IMG/VR virus record: IMGVR_UViG_3300045997_000109
Span: 1 to 33,023 of that record
Reading direction: 5' to 3' (one strand)
DNA: 33,023 bases
Source of the DNA: a virus
The notes under the pieces were generated by a model that was not told the origin of the DNA, did not search any database, and saw nothing but the letters and a program-made list of their open reading frames with translations. Position 1 is the stretch's first letter. The number at the start of each line of letters is the position of its first letter. Below, piece by piece: positions 1 through 6,301 of this stretch. The translations under genes were made by a program, and so were the position numbers.

Positions 1-43
1 GTGCGGCGTGGGGGGGGTAACGGTGTCCCCCGGTGGGGGGTGG

Positions 44-238
44 CTAGACCTCGAGGCCGGCGGCTCTGAGTTGCTTGCGGGCGTTGGCGTAGGCGTGGGG
101 GCATCGTGGTGTGCCGGCGATGGTGGTGATGAGGCGGTTGCCGAGGTAGACCTTCCAGTGTCCTCGGCCTTTGACGGTGTGCGCGCCGGCTCTGTTGAGG
201 TCGCGGAGCAGGGTTCGGAGGTCGCCGCGTGTGGTCAT
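44..238 (-). CDS. HicA-like protein
   Basis: A 64-residue protein from ATG 238 (ATGA coupling); an ATG at 262 is possible but lies inside the preceding gene. RGDLRTLLRDLNRAGAHTVK, GRGHWKVYLGNRLITTIAG and TPRCPHAYANARKQLRAAGL follow the double-stranded-RNA-binding-like fold of HicA/YcfA proteins: helix, strand with the conserved His (here His27), strands, helix. HicA toxins cut mRNA and are paired with HicB antitoxins, which are not visible next to it. Phage versions may be non-toxic regulators. Confidence 0.65.
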   Translation of the reverse strand: MTTRGDLRTLLRDLNRAGAHTVKGRGHWKVYLGNRLITTIAGTPRCPHAYANARKQLRAAGLEV

Positions 239-327
239 TTGGGCCAGCGTGTTAGGGGCCATAGTGCTGCGGTGATGATGGCGAGGCCGGCGAGTAGGCC
301 GGCTAGTGCGGCGAGGGTGTAGGTCAT
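235..327 (-). CDS. Tiny membrane protein (30 residues)
   Basis: Reads MTYTLAALAGLLAGLAIITA, then ALWPLTRWPK: one membrane helix with a basic end. ATGA overlaps at both its start (with 324-554) and its stop (with the HicA-like gene) argue that it is translated. A small holin-like, toxin-like or membrane-regulator role is possible. Confidence 0.6.
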   Translation of the reverse strand: MTYTLAALAGLLAGLAIITAALWPLTRWPK

Positions 328-554
328 GGCTCGAGGTTGGGTGTGCCGAGGGTGGGGTCGGTAGTGACTTCGAGGTGTTGGGGTGTGGCGGTGACGCGTA
401 GGCCGCCGGTGCAGTAGGGGCATTGGAAGGGCACGACTGTGGTGGTGGTGAGTGCTGCTCGGGCTAGCTTCTCGGCGAGGCCGGGGGGTAGTGCTCGGCC
501 TGTTTCGGCTGCGTATTCCTGCCAGATCTGTTGGGCTATGTCGTCGGTGGTCAT
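324..554 (-). CDS. Small protein with CPYC motif (76 residues)
   Basis: From ATG 554. Residues 1-38 are helical (TDDIAQQIWQEYAAETGRAL); then VPFQCPYCTGGLRVTATPQH, one zinc knuckle that may pair in a dimer. Its stop overlaps the next ATG as ATGA. Confidence 0.65.
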   Translation of the reverse strand: MTTDDIAQQIWQEYAAETGRALPPGLAEKLARAALTTTTVVPFQCPYCTGGLRVTATPQHLEVTTDPTLGTPNLEP

Positions 555-558
555 GGGT

Positions 559-756
559 CTAGCCGCCTAGTTCGGGGTAGCCGGCGGGGTATGGGGTGTC
601 GGGTGTTGCGCCGAGGGGTGGTGACCAGATCCCGCCGTTTACTGAGACTTTGAAGCCTTCGGGTGAGGTGGTGACGCGGATGCTGGTGGCTCGGGCTATG
701 GCGAGGCGTAGCTGTTGCAGTTGGGTGCCGGCGATGGTTACGACGGGGGTGTTCAT
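559..756 (-). CDS. Small beta-rich protein (65 residues)
   Basis: From ATG 756, with AGGACC upstream. It reads MNTPVVTIAGTQLQQLRLAI, then RVTTSPEGFKVSVNGGIWSP and a proline/glycine-rich end. A helix followed by two strands. Function unknown. Four bases separate its stop from the next start. Confidence 0.62.
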   Translation of the reverse strand: MNTPVVTIAGTQLQQLRLAIARATSIRVTTSPEGFKVSVNGGIWSPPLGATPDTPYPAGYPELGG

Positions 757-771
757 GGGGTCCTGTTCGGG

Positions 772-894
772 TTAGTAGGTGGGGCGTGGGTTGAGGGCGG
801 CGGCCCATGCGATGAGGTCGGCGTCCTGGCGGGCGGCGAGGGCGCGGCGGTAGCGGTGTAGGCATAGCAGGGCGCGGAGTCGTCTAGTCGTCAC
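772..894 (-). CDS. Small basic protein (40 residues)
   Basis: Starts at GTG 894 with an 11-base overlap into the preceding gene. It reads MTTRRLRALLCLHRYRRALA and ends ADLIAWAAALNPRPTY: two helices, basic N-terminus. Too short for family assignment; evidence is the tiling of the operon and the fit of the overlap. Confidence 0.5.
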   Translation of the reverse strand: MTTRRLRALLCLHRYRRALAARQDADLIAWAAALNPRPTY

Positions 895-1033
895 AGCCGC
901 GCTCCAGGGTGTGGTAGGTGTGGCAGCGGCCGCACCAGCCGTATGAGCCGGTCGGGGCCGGTTTGGGTGGGCGGGCTTCCTCGTAGTACCAGTCGTCGCG
1001 GCGGTCGCGGCGGGCGTCTTCCTCGTAGGTCAC
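884..1033 (-). CDS. Small acidic protein with C-terminal cysteines (49 residues)
   Basis: GTG 1033 is chosen because GGAGGA lies at the right distance and GTGA couples it to the gene upstream; an ATG at 1045 would place that ribosome site inside the gene. It reads MTYEEDARRDRRDDWYYEEA and ends CGRCHTYHTLERGC, a CxxC..H..C zinc motif. Function unknown. Confidence 0.65.
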   Translation of the reverse strand: MTYEEDARRDRRDDWYYEEARPPKPAPTGSYGWCGRCHTYHTLERGCDD

Positions 1034-1452
1034 TGTTTCCTCCATACGCTCGGGGAATGGTTGGCCTCGACTGCGGCCTTGTCGGTGTCGTTGGCGTACG
1101 GGCGTATGACGAACACGCACAGGTCGATGCCGTCCTCGAACGCTTGGTCTTCGGCTTCGGTGGTGGGGGTGCTGTCGTGGGTGGTGCAGACGGGTGGGCC
1201 GCAGTAGCCGGCGAGGATGCCGGCGTGTAGCCACGCGTCGGCCTGCTCGTAGACGGTGGGGCCTTCGCCGATCAGGGCTAGGGCGCTGGCGAGGAACGCG
1301 CCGGAACAGGTGCGGCACGTTTTCAGGCCGTCGCTGTCGAGGTTGTCGGCCATCTCTTGGTAGCGGTGTTCGCCGTATAGACCGGCGGCGGCCATGACGC
1401 GGCGTCGCCAGTAGAAATAGTCGCTGGCGGGGGCGGGGTGGTGGTGGGTCAT
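1030..1452 (-). CDS. Cysteine-containing protein of unknown function
   Basis: A 140-residue protein from ATG 1452, coupled by ATGA. It starts THHHPAPASDYFYWRRRVMA, has CRTCSG near residue 46, a helical centre (ADAWLHAGILAGYCGPPVCT) and ends DKAAVEANHSPSVWRKQ. Cys pairs may bind zinc. Its stop overlaps the next GTG start. No family recognised. Confidence 0.65.
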   Translation of the reverse strand: MTHHHPAPASDYFYWRRRVMAAAGLYGEHRYQEMADNLDSDGLKTCRTCSGAFLASALALIGEGPTVYEQADAWLHAGILAGYCGPPVCTTHDSTPTTEAEDQAFEDGIDLCVFVIRPYANDTDKAAVEANHSPSVWRKQ

Positions 1453-1745
1453 GGGCGGGCCTCGGCGTCGCGGCAGTATCGGCAGAGTGGTTCGTGGTCG
1501 GCGCGGTGTTGCGCGGCGGCGGCGCGGGTGCCGTGCGGGGCCGGCCAGCGGCCGTCGGGCGGGTGTAGGCCTTTTACCGTCCATTGGCCGGTGTCGGGGT
1601 GGTGTTCGATGATGCCGCGCTGTTCGAGGGACTCGAGCATCTGGCGGTCGGCGGCGCGGATGACGGTGTGGGGCCAGCGGCCGCCGTGGCGGCACATATG
1701 GGCCAGCAGGGTGCGTTGCCGGATGCCGAGCTTGTTGTCGGTCAC
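1449..1745 (-). CDS. Winged-helix-like small protein
   Basis: A 98-residue protein from GTG 1745 (GTGA). Residues 10-60 look like a winged helix: RTLLAHMCRHGGRWPHTVIR, DRQMLESLEQRGIIEHHPDT and WTVKGLHPPDG as the wing. The end has a CRYC pair that might complete a metal site with histidines in AQHRADHEPL. DNA binding is likely; target unknown. Confidence 0.65.
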   Translation of the reverse strand: MTDNKLGIRQRTLLAHMCRHGGRWPHTVIRAADRQMLESLEQRGIIEHHPDTGQWTVKGLHPPDGRWPAPHGTRAAAAQHRADHEPLCRYCRDAEARP

Positions 1746-1933
1746 GATTTGCCGAGCCAGACGCGGACGGTTTGGCGTGTCACGCCGAGCTTGAGGGCGA
1801 GGGTGGTTTCGGGGGTGCCGGCGTCGGCTGCTTCGATGCAGGCGGTGCGGGCGTTGCGTATGGCGTTGTCGGCGTCGATGCGGGCTTGCCGCAGGATCCG
1901 GCCGGCGCGTTCGAGGTCGCCTTCAGCGGGCAT
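1742..1933 (-). CDS. Small helix-turn-helix protein (63 residues)
   Basis: Residues 40-60, TPETTLALKLGVTRQTVRVW, form a clear helix-turn-helix as in resolvase or Lsr2-type C-terminal DNA-binding parts. Residues 6-38 are a helix (ERAGRILRQARIDADNAIRN) that could mediate dimerisation. Probably a small DNA-binding regulator. It is coupled to genes on both sides by overlaps. Confidence 0.72.
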   Translation of the reverse strand: MPAEGDLERAGRILRQARIDADNAIRNARTACIEAADAGTPETTLALKLGVTRQTVRVWLGKS

Positions 1934-2084
1934 CAGCGGCCTCGAGGTCGCGGATGCGGGCCAGGACCTCGCGGGCCTGTAGCAGGGCGAGGGTGCGGTC
2001 GGGGCCGTGAAGCATGTCGGCGCACCACGATAGGCCCTTCAGTTCGGCGCGGGCCTGCTCGAGCGGGGTTGGGTTGGTGGTCAT
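1923..2084 (-). CDS. Small helical protein (53 residues)
   Basis: Starts at ATG 2084 in an ATGA overlap. It reads MTTNPTPLEQARAELKGLSW, then a CADMLHGPDRTL segment and LLQAREVLARIRDLEAADAR: two helices that may pack as a hairpin or dimer. It overlaps the following HTH gene by 11 bases. Function unknown. Confidence 0.65.
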   Translation of the reverse strand: MTTNPTPLEQARAELKGLSWCADMLHGPDRTLALLQAREVLARIRDLEAADAR

Positions 2085-2479
2085 GCGATGCGCCTCACGT
2101 CGTTTATCTCGAGGTCGCTGGTATCGCGGCCCGGGATGAGTCGGAATCGGTCGCCGTGGGTGCCGTTTTCCACCCAATCCCACTCGAGGGCGGTTGGGTT
2201 GTCCTCGACAAGAGTTTCGATGGCGGTGCGGACGAGAGCCTCGAGGACGAGGGTCGGGTCGGCCGCGTTGTACTTCGCGGCGAGGGTGGCGAGGTTGTTC
2301 GGCGTGGGCGGGTCATAGATGCCGGCGAGTAGGCCTACCTCGATCCAGTCATGGTCGCGGTCAGCGCCGAGGTCAGCCAGCAGGCCGACCACGTAGTGGC
2401 CGGCGTCGCCGAGCAGGTCGATTTCGCGGGATCTGAAAGCGATAGGCGGTAAGTGCGGGTAGTCGGGTCGGTCGTTCAT
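2081..2479 (-). CDS. Acidic protein of unknown function
   Basis: A 132-residue protein, first in an operon of eleven genes, with the CCGAAAGGA motif 12 bases before ATG 2479. It is helical with segments REIDLLGDAGHYVVGLLADL, VLEALVRTAIETLVEDNP and a C-terminal beta part, GDRFRLIPGRDTSDLEINDV. It is acidic overall. The stop overlaps the next start (ATGA). No family recognised. Confidence 0.68.
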   Translation of the reverse strand: MNDRPDYPHLPPIAFRSREIDLLGDAGHYVVGLLADLGADRDHDWIEVGLLAGIYDPPTPNNLATLAAKYNAADPTLVLEALVRTAIETLVEDNPTALEWDWVENGTHGDRFRLIPGRDTSDLEINDVRRIA

Positions 2480-2519
2480 GGTGGGGGTAGGTCCTTTCGG
2501 GCGGTTTAGGGTGTCTACC

Positions 2520-2548
2520 ACCTTACAGGTGTGCGCGGTGCGCGGCAA
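2520..2548 (-). promoter_or_regulatory. Promoter of the leftmost operon
   Basis: TTGCCG (2543-2548), 17 bases with GCACCGCGCAC, and TAAGGT (2520-2525) on the minus strand. It is placed between the HNH stop and the 2081-2479 gene. Confidence 0.65.
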
Positions 2549-2549
2549 C

Positions 2550-2837
2550 CTACCAGTTGCGGGTGGTCAGGTAGGTGACGGTCGCCGGCTGGCCGAGCAG
2601 CCGGTCAGACTTGTCGCGGTTGCACTTGCGGTGCGCCGGCGCGATGTTGTCGAGGGTGTCGGGGCCGCCACGGGCCAGCGGTATCACGTGGTCGAGTGTG
2701 AATGCGTCTGGCTCGAGGTAGTGGGCGCGGTAGTCGATGTCTTCGCCGCAGAGGTAGCACGGTGGGCGGCGGCGTCGGATGGTGGCGCGGTGCTTGTCTC
2801 GGCGTGTGGTGGAGCGGGCTGCCAGTCGAGGGGCCAT
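2550..2837 (-). CDS. HNH endonuclease, small
   Basis: A 95-residue protein from ATG 2837 with GGAGAGG upstream. The basic N-terminus (RLAARSTTRRDKHRATIRRR) leads to CYLCGEDID, LDHVIPLARGGPDTLDNIAP and HRKCNRDKSDRLLG: a compact HNH domain with two zinc-binding cysteine pairs. It matches in size the HNH proteins that help terminase or act as free homing enzymes. Here it is far from packaging genes. It ends just before the promoter of the next operon. Confidence 0.85.
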   Translation of the reverse strand: MAPRLAARSTTRRDKHRATIRRRRPPCYLCGEDIDYRAHYLEPDAFTLDHVIPLARGGPDTLDNIAPAHRKCNRDKSDRLLGQPATVTYLTTRNW

Positions 2838-2977
2838 GAGTCATACACCTCTCCGGTCGCGGTGTTAAAGCTGGCGTGGCCGGTGTGCGCGCCGACCTCG
2901 GTGCAGCGGAAGCCGGCCGGCCCGACAGCGAAACACATGCCGGTGATGCGGTGCGCGGCGTATATGTCGGCTCTCAC
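2684..2977 (-). CDS. Small protein overlapping an HNH gene
   Basis: A 97-residue reading from GTG 2977 (GTGA overlap). Residues 1-53 look real: RADIYAAHRITGMCFAVGPA, CTEVGAHTGHASFN, then VYDSWPLDWQP. After residue 54 the sequence becomes low-complexity Thr/Ser/Ala, and this half overlaps the HNH gene by 154 bases in another frame. Either the tail is a by-product of the overlap, or a base change has joined or split frames. No family recognised. Confidence 0.5.
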   Translation of the reverse strand: MRADIYAAHRITGMCFAVGPAGFRCTEVGAHTGHASFNTATGEVYDSWPLDWQPAPPHAETSTAPPSDAAAHRATSAAKTSTTAPTTSSQTHSHSTT

Positions 2978-3381
2978 GCCGGGAGCCGTTCCACATTCTC
3001 GAGGCGAACGGTGGTCGCGGTGGCGGGGGCTACGAAGCTGAACGGTTCGAGGGTGCGTTCGCCGCCGTCGTACACCACGCGGGAGAACTCGACGCGGTAG
3101 GTCAGCTGCCCGGGCTGCAGGCCGATACCGCTGTTCGCGACGAGCGCGACGCCGGCCTCGCCGTCGAGGGTGTGCAGGGTGCCGTCTTCCTCGAGCCGGC
3201 CGACGATGGGCGGCAGGATGAGGCGAATATCGGGGGTGGACACTTCGCGGTGGTTCGCGGTGAACGTCACCAGCGCGGACACGCCCTGCATGTCGGGGTA
3301 GTTGTTGGGGTCAGCGCCGTCAGTCGTCGCCGCGACGTAATCGGCGGTGACGGTGAAGTACACCAGGGGGGTGACGGCCAC
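2974..3381 (-). CDS. Tail-protein-like product in the early region
   Basis: A 135-residue protein from GTG 3381. It looks beta-rich: TPLVYFTVTADYVAATTDGA, ALVTFTANHREV, IRLILPPIVGRLEEDGTLHT, YRVEFSRVVYDGG and FSFVAPATATTVRLENVERL. The pattern of strands with an L..DGTL turn recalls small tail or baseplate domains of actinobacteriophages. Lying among early genes, with its own leaderless promoter, it is unlikely to be an ordinary tail gene. A morphogenesis part, decoration protein, or surface protein made by the lysogen are alternatives. Confidence 0.6.
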   Translation of the reverse strand: MAVTPLVYFTVTADYVAATTDGADPNNYPDMQGVSALVTFTANHREVSTPDIRLILPPIVGRLEEDGTLHTLDGEAGVALVANSGIGLQPGQLTYRVEFSRVVYDGGERTLEPFSFVAPATATTVRLENVERLPA

Positions 3382-3387
3382 GGCTTC

Positions 3388-3393
3388 ATGCTA
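3388..3393 (-). promoter_or_regulatory. -10 element of a leaderless promoter
   Basis: TAGCAT on the minus strand, with TGC in front (extended -10), ends seven bases before GTG 3381. Mycobacterial leaderless genes have just this spacing, so the RNA would start with the start codon. No ribosome site is close enough to serve that GTG. Confidence 0.55.
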
Positions 3394-3423
3394 GCATCGT
3401 GGCTGCGCTTCTTTCGGGTGCAT

Positions 3424-3487
3424 GGGCCGGTTCGCCGGCCCGGGTTTTGGGGTTCTGAGCAGGCCTTCGTCTTCGGACGGGGGCCTG
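3424..3487 (+). terminator. Two hairpins with plus-strand terminator features
   Basis: GGGCCGG-TTCG-CCGGCCC (3424-3441) is followed on the plus strand by CGGGTTTTGGGGTT. CAGGCC/GGCCTG (3460-3487) has an inner CGTC-TTCG-GACG hairpin and is followed by TTTGGTGTTTAGG. UUCG loops and T-rich tails exist on the plus strand only, so they face against the genes on either side. Confidence 0.45.
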
Positions 3488-3495
3488 TTTGGTGT

Positions 3496-3870
3496 TTAGG
3501 CGTCGGCGATGGGTTCGATGGTGCCGAGGTCGGTTAGGAACACGTACACGGGCCGCTGTTTGGTGCGGGTGCGCCACCAGATCGGGATGACGCTCGGCGG
3601 CATGGGGTGCCGGATGAGGAAACCGTGGCTGTAGGCCCACGCCCGCCGGCGTTCGATGGTGTCGTGGCAGGGCCGGCAGATCGCTAGTCCGTTCGACGCG
3701 CCGACGGTTTCGGGGTCGTGTGAGCCGCCTTTGCCGCGTGGTCGCCGGTGGTGAATGTCGGTCGCGGTGTGCTGACAGATGCCGTCGAGCATCACTTCGC
3801 AGTTCCCGCCGGCGCGTAGGTCGATGAGGGCGCGGACGTGGCGGGGAAACTCGCCGGGTTTAGTGGGCAC
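3496..3870 (-). CDS. HNH endonuclease
   Basis: A 124-residue protein from GTG 3870. Cys residues in NCEVMLDGICQHTA, then DIHHRRPRGKGGS, NGLAICRPCHDTIE form the HNH core; the pair HH and the later N and H are the expected catalytic and metal residues. The C-terminal part (HPMPPSVIPIWWRTRTKQRP) ends in a beta segment. It resembles host-type HNH proteins used by phages as homing or repair enzymes. Part of the 4009-4539 operon. Confidence 0.82.
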   Translation of the reverse strand: MPTKPGEFPRHVRALIDLRAGGNCEVMLDGICQHTATDIHHRRPRGKGGSHDPETVGASNGLAICRPCHDTIERRRAWAYSHGFLIRHPMPPSVIPIWWRTRTKQRPVYVFLTDLGTIEPIADA

Positions 3871-4012
3871 GGTTGAGGACCTCGGCGCAGAGCGGGCAGG
3901 GGCCGACGGTCGCTAGTTCCCACAGCACGCGGGTGTGGTCGTCGCGTACGCGGCTGTAGGTGTCGGCGCGGAGCACTTCGCGGCGGTCGCCGCAGACGGG
4001 GCACGGGTTCAC
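3860..4012 (-). CDS. Small zinc-ribbon protein (50 residues)
   Basis: From GTG 4012, overlapping the preceding stop as GTGA. It reads MNPCPVCGDRREVLRADTYS and ends GPCPLCAEVLNRAH: two CPxC knuckles 35 residues apart form a zinc ribbon. The gene overlaps the following HNH gene by 11 bases. Small zinc ribbons next to HNH genes are common, but no function is known to me. Confidence 0.7.
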   Translation of the reverse strand: MNPCPVCGDRREVLRADTYSRVRDDHTRVLWELATVGPCPLCAEVLNRAH

Positions 4013-4539
4013 GGCAGTGCCCGGGCGTAGTGGGCGGCCGGCTGGCCGGCGAACGTGTAGGGCTGGCCGTCGGTGAGGGTGCGGCATGGTTCGCCGGGTT
4101 TCGCGCGGCATAGTTCGCAGCGGTTTTTCAGGATCTTAGGGGTGGGGGTGGTCATGGTTCCTTGCGGTGGGGGTGGGGTGGTGGTCCAGAGGATAGCCCA
4201 CCTGTTGCTGGGCAGTTTCTCCTTAAGGCCGCTGTTGAAGATGAGGCCGGCGTCGGCTAGCTCGCGGCGGCGGGTGCGGATGCCGGACGGTTCCTGCCAG
4301 GGCACGCCCGGGGTGCGGGGGTAGACGTGCTCGAGGTGTTTGTCGGTGGCTATTTCGAGCCGGCGCATCACGCGTAGGACGGCTTGCTGACTTTCCCGTA
4401 TCGTCGCCTCGTCGTGTGACTCGGCGGCGGCGTGGCTGGTCCAGGGGTCGGTGCGGCGCGCGTGGGCCTCGCGGGGGGCGTTGGACAGGTCGGCGTCGTC
4501 GTCGGGGTTAAACAGGGTGTATTCGTCGTCGTCGGTCAT
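4009..4539 (-). CDS. Two-part protein: winged helix plus zinc motif
   Basis: A 176-residue protein. Residues 25-115 resemble a winged-helix domain of phage regulators (TDPWTSHAAAESHDEATIRES, QQAVLRVMRRLEIATDKHLE, SGIRTRRRELADAGLIFNSG). After a threonine/proline linker near 120-130, residues 138-165 hold CELCRAKPGEPCRTLTDGQP, a short zinc motif common in actinobacteriophage small proteins. The two parts are separate genes in some phages, as far as I recall, so this may be a fusion. It is the first gene of an operon with two genes downstream. Confidence 0.7.
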   Translation of the reverse strand: MTDDDEYTLFNPDDDADLSNAPREAHARRTDPWTSHAAAESHDEATIRESQQAVLRVMRRLEIATDKHLEHVYPRTPGVPWQEPSGIRTRRRELADAGLIFNSGLKEKLPSNRWAILWTTTPPPPQGTMTTPTPKILKNRCELCRAKPGEPCRTLTDGQPYTFAGQPAAHYARALP

Positions 4540-4562
4540 GGGGTGCTTTCAGGGGGGTAGGG

Positions 4563-4599
4563 GGCGGCCCCACCTCTGGGATGGTGAGGTGGGGCCGCC
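4563..4599 (-). terminator. Hairpin after the winged-helix gene
   Basis: Perfect 13-base stem, GGCGGCCCCACCT with AGGTGGGGCCGCC, and an 11-base loop, 11 bases past the stop. No T tract. Confidence 0.6.
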
Positions 4600-4609
4600 G
4601 GCCGGGGGG

Positions 4610-5068
4610 TTAGAACAGTGCGGGGGGGCCGCCGTCCGCGTCGATCATGCGGATATCCTCGAGCGCCCGCGTCATGTGCACTTGCAGCGCGCGGGCCTTG
4701 CGGCCTTTGGCGCTGCGCCCATCTGTGGACCGCACCGCCGTGGCGAGTACGGACATCAGAGTGAGCAGCCGGCGGTCGAGGTCATTGGTGCGGTTGTTGA
4801 CCCACCGGCTGGCCTCGCCGTCCACTACTTGCCCGCCGTCGATCAGGCGGTAAAGCCATGGCTCGCGGAAGCCGTTCGGCTCGGCGATCACCGTAAGGGT
4901 GTCGCCGGTGCCGAGGTTGTCCCGCAGCCATTGGAGCGCCGCGCGGAATTGCGCGCCGGACCAGTCTTCGGCGTAACAGATGTCCTCGGCAGTCATGCCG
5001 TCGGGGCTGTTGGCGAGTAGGTCGAACAGGATTTCGGCCCGTATCTCGCGGGCCTTCTTTTTTGCCAT
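4610..5068 (-). CDS. Winged-helix-like protein
   Basis: A 152-residue protein with AAAGGA before ATG 5068. Residues 7-75 look like a winged helix: REIRAEILFDLLANSPDGMT, AEDICYAEDWSGAQFRAALQ, WLRDNLGT, then LTVIAEPNGFREPWLYRLI as the wing. Residues 85-150 are helical (NNRTNDLDRRLLTLMSVLAT). It forms a two-gene unit with the HTH protein upstream and ends before a strong hairpin. A DNA-binding role is likely; the target is unknown. Confidence 0.7.
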   Translation of the reverse strand: MAKKKAREIRAEILFDLLANSPDGMTAEDICYAEDWSGAQFRAALQWLRDNLGTGDTLTVIAEPNGFREPWLYRLIDGGQVVDGEASRWVNNRTNDLDRRLLTLMSVLATAVRSTDGRSAKGRKARALQVHMTRALEDIRMIDADGGPPALF

Positions 5069-5083
5069 GTGGTGATCCTTTAC

Positions 5084-5842
5084 CTAGTTGGCGATCTTCT
5101 GTAGCTCCGCGTCCCAGTCGATGTCTGGGGCTTCCCCTGCGATCCGCAGATCTATCAGGTTCATCAGCGCGCGGCACTTGCCGAGGGCCTCGGTGATGAA
5201 CTCGCGCTCGTCGTCGGTGAAGCCGACGCCTTCGGCGGTATTCAGCACCTTGCGGAGCCGTTGCATTGCTACTGCGAGGTCGGCCTCGATGTTGAGCCAC
5301 CGGCTGGTGTGGTTAGCGCGGTGCTCGGCGTCGAGGCGTTCCTGCGTGGCCGCCGCTTTGGCGTCCCACTCGACTACGGCCTCGATTTCCTCGAGTACGG
5401 CTTCGGTGTCGGCGCGGCCCTTGCGTTCGGCGCGTTCCCGGGCGCGGTTGACCACAGCGGTGAGGTCCTCGCGCTTGTTCGCGGCGATGTTGCTGACCGA
5501 GGTGCCTCGAGCCTTAGCCATGGCCTCGGCGGCCGTCCGCTTGACTTCGCTGAGCTTCGCCATCTCGCGGTAGTCGCCTGCGGTTTTGGCGGTTACGATA
5601 TCGTAACCGCCCTCGGCTGCCTTGGCGTCGTCGGCGAGTTTGTCCCGCCAGCCGTTCGCGTCGGCGCGGATGATGCTTATGCCGCGTCCGACCTCGTGGG
5701 CGTACTCGCGGATGCTGACGCGTTTGGGGTTGGACGCATCGAGCGTCCAGTGCCAGCGCAGTTCCATGATTTCCATGCCGACGCTTTCGTAGTCGGACAT
5801 CAGATCGCGGTCCTTTTTGACCACGGTTTTCGGTAGTGCCAT
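5084..5842 (-). CDS. Large helix-turn-helix protein
   Basis: A 252-residue protein. Residues 28-70 hold LRWHWTLDASNPKRVSIREY and AHEVGRGISIIRADANGW, a helix-turn-helix of the kind in ParB-like or replication-linked phage proteins. Residues 110-175 are a charged helix (RERAERKGRADTEAVLEEIE) that may be a coiled coil. The end is helical (DDEREFITEALGKCRALMNL). With its own promoter and followed by another winged-helix-like gene, it may be a regulator or partition-type protein. The perfect 24-base palindrome at 5588-5611 lies inside its gene. Confidence 0.65.
   Translation of the reverse strand: MALPKTVVKKDRDLMSDYESVGMEIMELRWHWTLDASNPKRVSIREYAHEVGRGISIIRADANGWRDKLADDAKAAEGGYDIVTAKTAGDYREMAKLSEVKRTAAEAMAKARGTSVSNIAANKREDLTAVVNRARERAERKGRADTEAVLEEIEAVVEWDAKAAATQERLDAEHRANHTSRWLNIEADLAVAMQRLRKVLNTAEGVGFTDDEREFITEALGKCRALMNLIDLRIAGEAPDIDWDAELQKIAN
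5588..5611. promoter_or_regulatory. Perfect 24-base palindrome, copy 1 of a repeated 20-base sequence
   Basis: All 24 bases pair around the GATATC centre, with GGCGGTTACGAT as the left arm. It encodes GGYDIVTA in the HTH protein gene. The first 20 bases recur at 16086-16105. A binding site for the HTH protein itself (autoregulation or partition) is an attractive but untested idea. Confidence 0.55.
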
Positions 5843-5904
5843 GTTGTGAATTGCCTACTTTCGTGTTGCGGTTTTGTCCTCGGCCGGTTGGCGTCGGACC
5901 TGCC

Positions 5905-5934
5905 ACCTTACCATACGGTGCACGGTGTGCGGTA
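5905..5934 (-). promoter_or_regulatory. Promoter before the 5084-5842 gene
   Basis: -10 TAAGGT at 5905-5910 on the minus strand with CACACCGTGCACCG upstream, the same spacer type as the other promoters; the -35 (TACCGC at 5929-5934) is weak. Confidence 0.5.
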
Positions 5935-5938
5935 GGGG

Positions 5939-6301
5939 TTAGCGGATGCGGTTGTAGTCCTGCTCGGCGCGCAGCGTCGCGGCGGCCGTGCGGACAACGC
6001 CGATACGGATGCCGAGGGTGTCGATCTGGCGCTTGCGGCCGCGCACCAGAATCTCGGCGGTTTTCGCGCGGATCCGTTCAGCGTGGGTTGCGAGCATCAC
6101 CTCGGCGTCGCGGGCCGCGACGGTCGCGCCGCCGGCGGCCAGTTCGGCGCGGGCCTTCGCCAGCGTGTAGTCCTCGGCGGCCTGTAGGGCCTCCTGCTCG
6201 AGGGCGTCTAGCCCGTAGTTGAGGTTCTCGAGGTCGTGCTGCAGCTGTAGGGCCAGCTGGACCACGCCTAGCGGGGTGTCGGGTAGGTGCTCGTCAGTCA
6301 C
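5939..6301 (-). CDS. Coiled-coil protein next to the annealing protein
   Basis: A 120-residue protein from GTG 6301 overlapping the annealing gene by eight bases. It is almost all helix: LGVVQLALQLQHDLENLN, DYTLAKARAELAAGGATVAA and KRQIDTLGIRIGVVRTAAAT. Similar short coiled-coil proteins stand next to RecT or Sak genes in many actinobacteriophages. A helper role in recombination is inferred; no activity is known to me. Confidence 0.7.
   Translation of the reverse strand: MTDEHLPDTPLGVVQLALQLQHDLENLNYGLDALEQEALQAAEDYTLAKARAELAAGGATVAARDAEVMLATHAERIRAKTAEILVRGRKRQIDTLGIRIGVVRTAAATLRAEQDYNRIR

Noticed and set aside
5836-6222. Long plus-strand open frames across many minus-strand genes, including 1772-2332, 7576-8472 and 23276-24109
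   Set aside because: They lie opposite clear minus-strand genes, have arginine- or glycine-rich shadow composition typical of GC-rich DNA, and lack ribosome sites and promoters.
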